Source: Aquanectria penicillioides (taxonomy: Eukaryota; Ascomycota; Sordariomycetes; Hypocreales; Nectriaceae). Taken from it: a DNA stretch of 64,000 nucleotides. Position numbers and translations under genes: made by a program. Below are positions 1-9,829 of the stretch, one piece after another (the first letter of the stretch is position 1; each line of letters starts with the position of its first letter). The stretch lies in assembly GCA_003415625.1 (NCBI GenBank), contig PYIU01000010.1, positions 868,001 through 932,000 of the forward strand. Direction: 5' to 3'. Below the pieces are notes generated by a model. The model was not told the origin of the DNA. It did not search any database and was given only the letters and a program-made list of their open reading frames with translations.

Positions 1-234
1 GTCACCGAAAATTACGGCCATGAGCGGGTATGACACCCCGGCTCCCAAAGCAGCGATAGTTGCAAAAATGCGAGCGATAACGTCTCCGGGCGATGAATAA
101 GTCCAAACCTGAAGATATGCTTTGAATGGGGAAGGCTCATCTTGGTTCGCGTCATTGCGTTTTGTGGCGTCCTCCCTTCCGGAACCCTTGTCAATTTCTT
201 CTTCGTTCGTTGACTCTAACAGTCCTCGAGGCAT
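1..234 (-). CDS. ABC transporter (ABCB/multidrug type), N-terminal fragment
   Basis: The window edge cuts this gene, so only the first 78 codons are visible, from an ATG at complement 234-232. The first ~45 residues are hydrophilic and acidic, as expected for the cytosolic N-tail of a full-length fungal ABCB exporter. They are followed by SSPGDVIARIFATIAALGAGVSYPLM in two parts: the usual lead-in to TM1, then the membrane segment ending SYPLMAVIFGD. The motif G-x-x-x-PLM-x-x-x-FG is typical of TM1 in P-glycoprotein/Ste6-like proteins. The nucleotide-binding domains would lie outside the window, so substrate and intactness cannot be judged. Family knowledge suggests ATP-driven export of drugs, lipids or metabolites at the plasma membrane. 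No intron is visible in the part seen. Confidence 0.65.
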   Translation of the reverse strand, partial: MPRGLLESTNEEEIDKGSGREDATKRNDANQDEPSPFKAYLQVWTYSSPGDVIARIFATIAALGAGVSYPLMAVIFGD

Positions 235-1018
235 GGCGATGGGTAAATGGAGTTGTGACTTGAGGGTTTAGATTTTGACGGTTTGGTGTCTGCACAACAT
301 CTTGACCATCCCATGCCGAAAATAAAAGCGTTTGGTGATCCATAGGCCTCCTGAAAATGTTTATCTGTTCTTTCGCCTCTCAGATTATTACGTCGTCAGT
401 GCCTAACTCTGTAGGATGACATGGTGCGAGGAAAGGATCATGGCGTTCGAAGTGGAGTGATCCGGGCCATTGAATCGCTGATTCTCGGAAGCGCACACAG
501 CTGGTGACTCAAACAGTGAGAAATACGAGAAATACGGGTGTCGTTAAACACACAGTGGGATGATTCCTTTGGCACGCGTAGATTAAGCTGACGCGGTCAA
601 GCATCTAATGGCACATGACGCGCTTGGTATTAGTACCTCTTAAGCTTAACATTATGCATGCGCCTCCCATGCCACCAACCCTGCAACTAGCTGAAACTTT
701 TTTAATGGAATCCAATCCTTGCCTTCTGATTGTAGGTCGAAATCACGAATGACTGCATTGAGCGGTAGTCCTCCGGGCTACTCCCATGTCAATCGGGGAC
801 GATGAACCGTCCACTCCGAAACTGGAAGACAGTTGGCGGGCCCGGTCGCCGCCACGTCAGATCAATTCTCTCATCAACAATTATGTCCTATCTTACTTCC
901 ACATTAGTGCCTCGGGTCAGTGTTGATGACTGACATCCCCCCCAAACCGTGTCCAGATCGGGTTCAACGAGCCAGGCTCGTGTCTCAGATTGACTATGGT
1001 ACGACGGCATTTAAATAG
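235..1018. other. Intergenic, upstream of the ABC transporter
   Basis: About 780 bases without a convincing reading frame. It should hold the promoter of the minus-strand ABC transporter. I see no tRNA, long repeat or recognisable coding relic. Confidence 0.5.
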
Positions 1019-2257
1019 ATGATTGAGTATGGAAAGTGGCCAAAAGCCACTCCGGATTCAAATCAAGTTTTCGGTCGTGGAACTCGAGAGATGAGAGCCC
1101 GTATTTTTAGAGTTCTTATCCTCGTCTTTGACGTGTTCCCCAGTCAGTATCGCAAGGCAGTGGGTGATCCCAATCATTACACTAACGGCAGAATTGGCCA
1201 GCATGAGGTTCTTCTTGTACTATTACCCGGAATGGGCAAGGTCCTCGCCGCCTCCGCTGCAGCTTCTCTCAAAGTCAGCTATGCCAATCTGCAACTGGTT
1301 CTCCTGGCCGGGTTTGTGGAGGGTTCCCCGTCCGAAAAAAAAAAGATGCGGAGGAAATCTTACTCGGAGATGTCGACATCAACAACGAGGTTGTGCAATT
1401 CGACCTGAAAGGTCGATATCCAGGTGGTGTATTTACGTGCAAGCCATCAGCCCCAGCCAGGTTGAATAGGGAGCTACGATCTCTCTTACGAAATTTCAAA
1501 ACAGAGAGACAGCGAGATAATTTAGAATCCAGAACGGCACAACTTCTACGAGAGCTTAAAGCTGCTTATTCTTCCGCGGGTCGAATATGCGGCATCCAAC
1601 GAAAGGACTAGTGCCCGGGAATGGTGCATGACATACTCTTCCAAGCAGACTATCGACATCAACCTCGCGGAATTGACATTACCTGCTGCAATGAGACTGA
1701 AAGATATGAAGCGTCTATAAAATCAACATGTCAAGAATGCGGTTGTGGAATGAAAGGCTTAGCTCCAAGATCGCAACCGTACAAGCACAAGAAAAGACCA
1801 GAGCGTCAGAGCCCTGTCAAGGTTCAAGATCCAACAATTCATATTGGGCGTGTTGCTTCCGGGGACGCAGTGATGAAGTCAGGTGAAGACCGGGATAGAA
1901 TTGAGGAGAAAGAGCAAGTTATAGCATTCGAGATGGAAGGAGCTGGCATTTGTGACGATGTGCCTTGCATTATCATCAAGGTGTTTGTGACCATGCCGAC
2001 AGTCATCAGCACAAGATGTGGCACACCTTTTCGCCGCTACAGCTGCAGCAACAACTAAGGCCCTTTTATACTCAGTTGCACAAACAGAAATGTTTCAAAA
2101 TGGTCCTCCTCAGGAGGATTCTTGTGCTAGCAAGGGACACGTAGACATTAAGCGGCTTTCAGCCAAGCCAGGGACTTCTAACATTCAGGCACATATACCT
2201 CTCTGCCCTCGGGTTCCACAAAACCCGGTATTGATTATCGATGGTAGAGGAGCTTAG
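1019..2257 (+). pseudogene. Nucleoside phosphorylase (PNP_UDP_1) domain gene, multiply frameshifted
   Basis: Pieces of one phosphorylase-superfamily domain appear in order but in different frames. The first piece runs DPNHYTNGRIGQHEVLLVLLPG, then AGFVEG (positions 1140-1335). After a run of ten A (1335-1344) the homology continues in the -1 frame as EEILLGDVDINNEVVQFDL. Further on come HIGRVASGDAVMKSG and VIAFEMEGAGICDD (1835-1965), then KGVCDHADSH and FAATAAATTKALL after two more -1 steps near 1982 and 2027. These are the conserved blocks of the PNP domains that fungi fuse to NACHT/NB-ARC or ankyrin modules; the intact copy at 54.7-55.8 kb shows the same blocks (EMEAAG, ICDYSDSHKNK, YAAATAAA). 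At least three frame breaks and a poorly matching middle make it non-functional as written. No NTPase or repeat module follows recognisably. Start and end are approximate. Confidence 0.75.
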
Positions 2258-2682
2258 TTGCTATTTCATCCGGAAACCATCGCATCAAAGGATGTATGAT
2301 ATCTTCTGTCGTCAGGTTCAATTAATTGAACTGCCTTGAAACCGGTAGCTTCTCATCCAAATTCTCAGGTCTCGATTTGCAGACCCAGCAACCAGAAAAA
2401 TAGTGACAGAGGAGAGTGGTATCTTGAAGATCGGAACACGAACAGGCGATTAGATCTCAGAAAGCCATGGCAATCCATTACTAATGTCTGTAACCATGAA
2501 CCATAAACTTATACTCGCATTGCTGATTTTTAATCCAGGTGGGCCAAACTCCACAGATGAAAAGAGTCTTTCGAAGGCCCAATTAATGTCAAACTGAATG
2601 TCCATCTTGTATCTTTTTAAACCCAGGGCAGCAATCTGAGGAAGTTCAATGGTGTGCTCATTGCCTACAGAAGCCAGGCAAT
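2258..2682. other. Intergenic after the PNP relic
   Basis: No supported gene. It may hold the decayed remainder of the gene that once followed the PNP domain, but no NACHT, NB-ARC or TPR motif can be read in any frame. Confidence 0.4.
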
Positions 2683-3351
2683 TTGAAGAGGATATTTGAC
2701 CATAAATTTAGCTCCGTCTATGGCCTAGCATACAGGAGGGTAGAAGAAATCCAAAATATTCAAATCGGCCTAGAACAAAAACCTGATTCAAAAAGGCGAT
2801 GGAACAGAAAACGGACGAGGATGCGAAAAGGTGGAACTAATACAACCCCAGCTCCCTGTTTCCATCGGCAACAAGATCAAATAAGCCCAGAAGACGATAT
2901 TAGCCGATATAAATCGGTTCACCTGGTGGATGTTGAGTTTAGAATTGGTGAAACATCTCGACGTGGAACACCCAGTCACACAGATCTGTTTTTAAGTCGC
3001 CATGAATTACATGATGTCAATCTCATGATAGAAAGGCTTGGGAGTGCGATACCATCAAAACTGGCAAATAAGATCACTCTAGCTCACTCCAACACTCCTG
3101 TTCCTTTCATTTCAGACGATTCGATTTCAAACGGATATTTGGCCACTGGGCGGTTCTTTGGATTCGGTCACGTCTCTAGGAGGCAGATTCTTCCTTGTGA
3201 TAAAGATTGTCCTGGCGATCACGGACACGTCGGTTTTCAGTCAGAGAACGGTAGCCAACTCAGACACTTCACAATTAGATCGGCTTTGCAAAATTTGGTC
3301 AAGATGATCTTTTCTGAGCACATGAATTCAAAACTGTTTCGTTTCTTCTAA
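2683..3351 (+). CDS. Unrecognised open reading frame, 222 residues
   Basis: An uninterrupted plus-strand frame encodes a basic first third (a K/R-rich stretch around residues 35-55) and a His- and Asp-containing second half with no hydrophobic segment. I recognise no domain. There is no good intron signal, signal peptide or repeat. It sits between a PNP relic and a tRNA gene in a stretch where other frames are decayed, so it may be a chance frame or a fragment. I list it because 222 open codons is longer than most spurious frames here. No function is proposed. Confidence 0.2.
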   Translation: MKRIFDHKFSSVYGLAYRRVEEIQNIQIGLEQKPDSKRRWNRKRTRMRKGGTNTTPAPCFHRQQDQISPEDDISRYKSVHLVDVEFRIGETSRRGTPSHTDLFLSRHELHDVNLMIERLGSAIPSKLANKITLAHSNTPVPFISDDSISNGYLATGRFFGFGHVSRRQILPCDKDCPGDHGHVGFQSENGSQLRHFTIRSALQNLVKMIFSEHMNSKLFRFF

Positions 3352-3521
3352 ATCCATTGTTCACCAAGATCATTGTCGCTGTGGAGAGGTCCATGCCCTG
3401 GGTGGAGAAGGGCTCCTTGTGGGGTCCCGGCATTCACGAATCACGGATGCATCTCACACTTCACAATCCACACTGACGCTCTTGAGTTTGCTTAACACAC
3501 CCATGCTTTTATCAAATCCTC

Positions 3522-3659
3522 GGCCGCGTGGCCTAATGGCTAAGGCGTCAGATTTCGGTCTCCTCTGTTTCTCTGAAGATTCCAGGTTAGTAGTCCTAAG
3601 TCATACTCATACAACATCATCCTAACAAACTCCCAAAGGTTCGACTCCTGGCGTGGTCG
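3522..3659 (+). tRNA. tRNA-Arg(TCG) with an anticodon-loop intron and a second insertion in the T arm
   Basis: The acceptor stem GGCCGCG (3522-3528) pairs with CGTGGTC (3652-3658), with G as discriminator base. The A box TGGCCTAATGG lies at 3529-3539. Anticodon stem TCAGA (3548-3552) pairs with TCTGA (3572-3576), with anticodon TCG at 3555-3557 reading CGA codons. A 12-nt intron (3559-3570) sits at the canonical 37/38 site. The T stem CCAG|G...CCTGG is split: bases 3586-3638 (53 nt) lie between CCAG and GTTCGACTCCTGG. Removing exactly these gives a perfect 5-bp T stem and TTCGACT loop. A B box GGTTCGACTCC is intact at 3638-3648. A T9 run at 3668-3676 fits a Pol III terminator. It could be a functional gene with an unusual second intron or an interrupted pseudogene. 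Confidence 0.75.
3586..3638 (+). other. Intron-like insertion inside the tRNA-Arg T arm
   Basis: The 53-nt insert begins GTTAGT, contains CCTAACA 15-21 nt before its end (a close match to the fungal branch-point consensus) and ends AAAG. That is the size and layout of a fungal spliceosomal intron, though the AAG acceptor is non-standard. Its precise removal restores the T arm. Confidence 0.5.
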
Positions 3660-3667
3660 CTTCTTAA

Positions 3668-3676
3668 TTTTTTTTT
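3668..3676 (+). terminator. Oligo-T Pol III terminator of tRNA-Arg
   Basis: Nine consecutive T start nine bases after the discriminator base. This is the expected RNA polymerase III stop signal and suggests the tRNA gene is transcribed through the insertion. Confidence 0.7.
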
Positions 3677-4492
3677 CAGCTTCCAATTTTTGAGGGGCAA
3701 CTGAATTTTTGCTGGCTTGATGTACCATGTCGCTTGCTTAATGCTCAACGTCAAATTCGAATGCACGTTCACGAGATCATCTGGTCAGCCTCGCGAGACT
3801 CGCAGCAAAAATGGTTCACGAACCAAGATGGGTTTCAGAGGAGAAGATGAGCAATTTTGGGCCTTCTACAGCTCCACTATTACCGTTAGACAATAAATAA
3901 CCATATACCAAACCCGTGTCGCCATTCGTCCTATTCCCAACAACACTAACCTCATAGCTCACCCATGGCTCGGTACAACAAATGAGACAGAACACACAGG
4001 CATCTAATACCAAATGCAAGCATCCTTGGCGAAAAATATGATAGCTTCTCAGCTGTAGATATCAATTTATCTTGGTCATCTTTCACTTTGATGCAGCTAT
4101 GTCGACACAGACCTAATGTTATGAGACGTGGTGGCGCGAAGTAAGAGTAGGCTAGGCATAAGCAACTTCCGTCCAATTGACACACTACCAATTATCACCA
4201 TCGCAGAGGAATCAACGGATTTAGGATTTCCCAGTCTCAGTTTGAGCCCGATAATACGTAACTTCTGATTTATTGATGACACTCTATCTAATAATAGGCG
4301 ACTAAGGTCTGCAAAATAACAATATTCATGAGAATTCAAAACAAGATTAACGCCCCTTACTGCAGATCCTAATGCTCCTCTTGTGTCATGGCGATGCGAA
4401 TCGCCTTGACCAAGCCACGGAAATTTTAATGGTACCTAAAAGTACAAACTTCCACCCACCGATGCCAAAATGTTGTTGCCGTATTGCCCACC
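3677..4492. other. Intergenic
   Basis: About 800 bases, moderately AT-rich, between the tRNA and the 3' end of the DUF6594 gene. Only short overlapping frames occur, with no domain, repeat or RNA gene that I can support. Confidence 0.4.
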
Positions 4493-5570
4493 CTAACTGG
4501 ATTGTACAAAAACCATAAGAACAGCCGCGTATCTGAAACAAGTGTGTTAGTCCAAGCGCTTTTGGGATCAGATGCTAGAATGATACTTACGCAGCTGTGG
4601 CGCCCAGTGCCTCAAAGGGCCTGGATACCATCGCAAATGAAAGGACAAGCAAGAAGAGAAGGATGAAGAGGGTGATTACGACCAGCTTCATCTTCATGTC
4701 ATCCAACACCGACAAGATCCAAATCGGCGAAACCAGCATGGCCATGCCAATGGTCACAATGACACCGGATGCAAAGAGGTCGATGCGCCTATCCGAGTAG
4801 TAGGAGACATTCGAGGCGTCGTAGGCGGGGACTTGGCTGTTTTTTTGCCTTTGTTTCCATACCTCCATGGTTCGCAGGCGCTGTGAGCTGTCGATGAATC
4901 GTCGAAGTGGCGTCTTTTCCTTCTGCACGACGCAAAACAGATCATCCTCGTCCTCGAGATACTTGTGTTCCTCTTCCACGATCGCAGAGTCGTCGTAGTT
5001 GAAATGCCAATTGCGCAGGCTCTTCACATCCCGGTGCGGAGCCCGAAGGTATTTCTTCATGTTGGACTGCTGCAGCATGAACTTGTCTGGATGAGATCTG
5101 TCAGAGACGGAGATGGATCTGATAAAAGTGGGTAACGAGGTCCACTTCACTTACTGTATCGATAGAGCTTGGATGCGATGGACTCCAAAACGGACATGCG
5201 ATCGCCCATGTCGTTTTCTCACCGTGCCGTTGTGGAAATCGTCGGCGTCCATTCCGCTATAGGCCTGGTCTAGCTGGTCAAGCTCCTCCTCGAGGAGACA
5301 GATTTCATCTTGCAGGCGCAGCGCCACGCGCGTGTTGAGCGTGTTGAAGCGTCTGTAGATGGAAAAGTCGTCGTCCGAGGCGACAAATTTAGAGTATCCC
5401 TGGTAGCCGATGTATTTCCACGGCTTGCGGTCAATGTCTTCCTTTGACGGGCCTGAAGCCAAGCTTCCGACTGTAAACGTCTCGGAGCTCTGCTCGGTCG
5501 CCGGGGCAGGGGCCGTGTTGGCAGCTGGATCCCGATCCAGATCCAGATCCAGATCCATCGCCATCTCCAT
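4493..5570 (-). pseudogene. DUF6594-family membrane protein with one frameshift
   Basis: Three exons on the minus strand: 5570-5155, 5086-4591 and 4532-4493. The product has a DLDLDLDRD-rich start, then PWKYIGYQGYSKFVASDDDF, a RLQDEICLLEEELDQLD coiled region, NKFMLQQ, and KTPLRRFIDSS. It ends with two or three C-terminal membrane segments around FASGVIVTIGMAMLVSPIW and a final VSRPFEALGATAAYAAVLMVF. This is the standard DUF6594 architecture of Pezizomycotina (function unknown, probably membrane-anchored). The flaw is near 5208-5214: ...HNGTVRK must be followed by DMGDRMSVLESIASKLYRY, which is one base out of frame (one extra base in GAGAAAACGAC). As written the protein stops about 20 codons later. 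Everything after it, including two introns with good donors and acceptors, is intact, so a sequencing error is as likely as decay. Start: the first in-frame ATG after the upstream stop. Confidence 0.7.
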
Positions 5571-6102
5571 GTCGCTTCTCCGGGGCTTCTCCAAGGCGTC
5601 CCCGAGGGTCAATGAGTTTTGTTGAATCGTCGTCGACGCGCGACTCGTCGCGAGGGCCAGTTTCGTGCGGGGCGGGGTTCGTTCTGTTGGCTGGGCTGAT
5701 GTTTCAGCTGCTGCGGTTCGCAGTCAGCCCTGCATTTCATCTTGACTGCTGGTTGGCTCCTTCAACCGGTGAGTGACCGGTTGCTCGCCGTGTGGCGAGC
5801 TCGTATCACGGCGAGATGCCGCGAGGGGGGCACAGCTCAAGGCATCATTGCACAATCATCAGGCAACAACTGCTGCCCGATGTGTGCGTCATGAGAGATA
5901 GAGGGACTCATACTATGTAGCCCGGAGTCTTGTTATCGCAGGTCGTTATTTTGAACTTGATGTCAATTTTCGCTGATTTTTTTGGGTCATTTTCTTTTCT
6001 TTTTTAACCCTACGATACCTGAGCCTTCATTTCTTTTCCCACCTTTCTTTTTCCTTCCATTTCTTTTCTTTTCTTCTAGCCCTGTCATCTCTTCACTCCG
6101 CC
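5571..6102. promoter_or_regulatory. Divergent intergenic region with a pyrimidine-rich leader
   Basis: This is the shared upstream region of the DUF6594 gene (minus) and the 6103 gene (plus). From about 5990 to 6095 the plus strand is almost purely C/T (runs of TTTTCTTTTC, CTTTTTCC) directly before the ATG at 6103, the CT-rich leader common in filamentous-fungal core promoters. Confidence 0.5.
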
Positions 6103-6824
6103 ATGTCTTCAGGAAATCAGGAGCGTCAGCCATCCGGCCAGATTGCTATCTCTATCGGCGCCATCAAAGCGCTAGGGATCGCCAGCCCTAATCAGCCACA
6201 GTCGACTCCTCCAACCACCCAGGGGGCTTTGAAAAGCTCCAAGGATCTGCAAGATATTGACTTGCCTAATCCAGACTATCGCAAAGTCATCGGACACGTG
6301 AGGCGGAAGACTGACAGAGCTGTCGGGGCTGAGCCTGCTCCAATCAATTCACCGCCCCGAATGAGCAATGCTTCATTTTAGTGCCAAGCTGCAATACCCA
6401 ACAGAGCTGTTGGAGGAGTCGATGAAAGCGACTCTGACTCTGGGAATGGTGTGCCGAAGCGGACTTGTTGTGAGTCCGTTACAGTGGCGCCCAAGAAACC
6501 CACCCCAGTCGTGCCAGAGAAACCCAACCCGTGTCAGTCACCGCAGATACACGATCCCCGATAGACATAGATAGCCAGGCACTTAGAAGGGAAGAACGCG
6601 AACCAATCCAGCTCTTGCGTGTTCTCCCTCTCAATGATGTTTGTCATCGCACAATAGAGACGAGGCATAGGCGACAACAAATTCGCGAAAAAAGTAAAAA
6701 AAGAGACACGACAGTTTGCTCAAGCATTGTCCTCGCCAGTGGGGTGAACTTCCAACGCCTCGGGAATTCCCGATCGACTACGCAGATAAACTTCAATAAC
6801 CCAGAGCCAAAATCATTCGGTTGA
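6103..6824 (+). pseudogene. Unrecognised hypothetical gene, probably decayed
   Basis: The ATG at 6103 follows a CT-rich leader and opens MSSGNQERQPSGQIAISIGA and then a polar, Pro/Ser/Gln-rich stretch to a stop at 6379-6381. After that stop the same frame stays open for about 61 codons and still looks coding (an acidic DESDSDSGNG block and PKKPTPVVPEKPNP). A possible 84-nt intron, GTGAGG (6298) to TTTTAG (6381), would remove the stop without changing frame. After PEKPNP the coding look moves by one base to a frame reading VSVTADTRSPIDIDSQ (to 6824). I recognise no domain and propose no function. Either it is a multi-exon gene whose later introns I cannot place or a frameshifted relic. Confidence 0.35.
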
Positions 6825-7443
6825 ATGGTATTTTGTTGGTGGAAGGGGACACTAGCCAAAACATACACCCCACCCAGAAGGGTATAGGGTAAGCAGATTC
6901 GGTGACGACCAAGTAGCCTAGACCACCAACTCAGTATCTTGATGGCGCCCTGTATGGGATATTATTGATCTTAACGGCGCGAATAAGTCGGGAACAAAAC
7001 TCGGGCGCAACGACGACTCACAGTTGACGAGAATGACGCCGGATTACAAAATGTTGTTGATCAACAAATTACAAAAGCCCTACGTAGATCTACCATCTAG
7101 GCTTAAATTCAGCAGAACGGGGTCCTCAACCATATCCTCCTAAATTTACACGAACACTCCATGCGTCTAGGGATCACACCCAACACCTATGGGAAGACAA
7201 ATATTTTAATCCAAGTTTTTCCTACTAATAATGCCGATGTAACAACAGCCGCAATTATGGCAAAGGCGTTTTGGTAGAGGAGTCGAAGTGGATCTCTTCC
7301 AACGCGAGTGCATCGAAGTTGTTTGACTTGTGCCCGATTTCACCTCCAAACGAAATCGGCAACGACGGGCAGACACAGTCCAAAGATTTTGGCACACCAT
7401 GGAGTTTATACAAATAAGCAATTAGCAAGAGTTCTTCGTTGGC
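6825..7443. other. Intergenic / possible 5' part of the NACHT-WD40 relic
   Basis: No readable domain. Fungal NACHT-WD40 proteins usually carry an N-terminal effector domain before the block seen from 7444. If one existed here it is no longer recognisable. Confidence 0.35.
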
Positions 7444-9829
7444 TTGTATGATCACCAGCACTCATTGGTGCTTTTCAAAAGTCGGCATCCTTCAACAGTC
7501 AAGCCAGTATCAAGTCGAGAATTTCAGGAAATCGGTTGGAATGAGGAGTTTACCGACGCATGGGACCAGAAGACTGTCCTCAATCGCCTTCCAATTTCTT
7601 CCGGCGCTGCCTTTGACTCACATGCAGAAGCAAACAATTCCAAATGTCTTCCAACAACGCAAGTCGAACTTCTCCACCAAATCATCGAATGGACGGGTAA
7701 TCAAGCCAGAGATAGGCTTTTTGGCTAAACGGGATGGCCCAGTACCGGCAAGTCGACGATATCCCGCACTGTTGCTGAAGAATTTGCCAAAACAAGTCGC
7801 CTCGGCGCGACCTTCTTCTTCAAGCGAGACCAATTGGATCGAAGCAATCTGTCCAAATTCTGCCCGATGATTACATCCCAGTTCATCCAGAGAGAGCCTG
7901 CTTTGGTACCCCACATTAAAGCTGCTATAGATGCCGATCCCACCATCTCGATAAGGCTGTTCAAGCGCAATTCAACAAACTGATTCTTCAGCCTTTGTCT
8001 GAAGTGCGTCAGCGGAGCCATCTTGTTTTAGTTCTCGATGCACTTGATGAGTGCGTTGAAAATGAGAAAATCAGGCTTGTGATTGATTTTCCGATATTCA
8101 ACAATCCAAGTCTTCTCACCTTAAAGCCTTCATCACGAGCCGGCCTGAACTCTCATCGAGAAATATGAGGGCATTATTCTCCACCAAGTTCCCCGATGAT
8201 AGTCGAACACGATCTGATGGCCTTCTTGCACCACCAACTCAACGCATTCAGGACCGAGTTTAACAAGTCGGTGGCCGGGGATCGACAAGACTGGCCTGGT
8301 GAAGATAAGACAAAGATCCTGGTGGGTATGGCAAATCCACTCTTCACCTTTGCCGCAACTACCTGTCGATTCATTGCAGATCGAAGATTTTGAAACCCAG
8401 ATTCTCAATTGAAAGAGGTTTTAGAGTACCAATTCAGCAGCCACGACTAATACCGCTCCAGGGCAGTCCGATGGCTAGTTTATTCTCCTAATGGAAAGTT
8501 GATTGCCTCTTGTTCAATGGACGCCACGATCCGCATTTTCAATGTACGGAGTAGTGAATGCATCCATGCACTATTCAACCATGACAAGCGCCTCAGCACA
8601 CTCTTCTTCTCTAAGGACTCGACGATGCTAGTTTTAGAGACCACTACCCAAACTGCACGATGTTGGAGGGTTGATAACGGTCGTTGTGTGAGTAAATGCG
8701 ACATTGACTATACTTATCCCAACAAATCTGCTGTCTCGGCCGATTCTAGTCTGATGGCTTCGGCTTCACCAGCGGGCACAGTAAGTAAGGTTGTTTCGAT
8801 TTGAAGACGTCGGGATGGAAGAATTAGAAGACCTGAAAATTGACAAAAAGAGAGGGGCCAGCCTCAAATCGGCTAAAAAACAATTATCTTTCGCCAAATG
8901 GGCTGATTGTGACTTTGTATACCGAAAAAGAGGATACGGTACAACTTTGGGCTCATGTGGGTGAGCATATACGGACTCTTGAGGGCGGCAAAGATGTTGT
9001 AGTACATGAAGGCGATGATGACTATGAAGTCCATCGGCCTAATAGGAAAGGCGTGCTAGATGTAGCTTTCTCACCAGACTCAACACTCATCGCAGTGCTG
9101 TACGGCAACAAAACTACTCAAATTTGGAATGTTGACAGCAGCGAATGTTGCCAGTGGCAAGGACTTGAAAAAGCTTCACATTCACAACCCCAAGCTCAGG
9201 CAATTTGAATAGTTTTGGGCGCCGCCCATTGCGTTCTCTGGCAATGGGTTATATTTCGTTGCTGGTGCATCGGATGCGACTGTATGGGGGTGGGAAATGG
9301 AAAACGACGAATGCACGCACGAGCTCAAGAACCATGATCAAGCCATAGCCTTGGTTTTATTCTCTCCCGACTCATCGATACTTGCCAGTGCTGTAGGCGA
9401 CGGCATTGCACTCTAGCAAACCACCACCAGTCAATGTTTGCGCAAAATGACAGGCTCGGGTGTTCGATGTCACACATTGCTTTTTCTTCCGATTCATCGC
9501 TGATTGCGTCATACTCATTCGACATAATCGTTGTCGGAGATGGGGCCCCCTTGTTGATGAACGACCGCCCGAAGACCCATGTCTGGAGAGTGTATGATGG
9601 AGAATGGTCAAGCACAATGGACTTTGAGGCAGATTTAAAGCATACATCAACTTTCCGATTCAGCTCTTGCGGTAAAGATATCATCACGAGTCGTGGTGTT
9701 TACTGTATTGAGCCTCAAGATATGTCAAATTCATACCACTGTCAAGCCATGCAACACCATAAACCGGGGTATAGGATTAGTCAAGACGAGCACTGGGTAT
9801 GCTGGGGACGCAATAGACTGTTGTAGCTA
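7444..9829 (+). pseudogene. NACHT-WD40 NLR (HET-E/HNWD type), heavily decayed
   Basis: Conserved pieces follow in family order but in shifting frames. First comes the pre-NACHT linker LPISSGAAFDSHAEANNSKCLP and LLHQIIEWTGN (7550-7720). Then, after a one-base loss in a T-run and one extra C, come a P-loop STGKSTISRTVAEEFA and LGATFFFKRDQLDRSNLSKF with ITSQFIQREPALVPHIKAAIDADP (7755-7950). Walker B LVLDALDECVENEKIRLVID (about 8029-8090) and a sensor-like ITSRPEL follow after another shift. The C-terminal part reads as WD40 blades: SMDATIRIFNVRSSECIHAL, VLDVAFSPDSTLIAVLYGNK with QIWNVDSSEC, GASDATVWGWE and LFSPDSSILASAVGD, and IAFSSDSSLIASYS with HVWRVYDG. Stops and frameshifts occur every few hundred bases. 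In family members this architecture acts in non-self recognition and heterokaryon incompatibility; this copy cannot make such a protein. Confidence 0.85.

Noticed and set aside
1275..1499. Antisense frames over the PNP relic
   Set aside because: Shadows of a recognisable plus-strand coding relic.
3816..4339. Overlapping minus-strand frames of 67-80 codons
   Set aside because: They overlap in different frames, lack domains and sit in AT-rich intergenic sequence.
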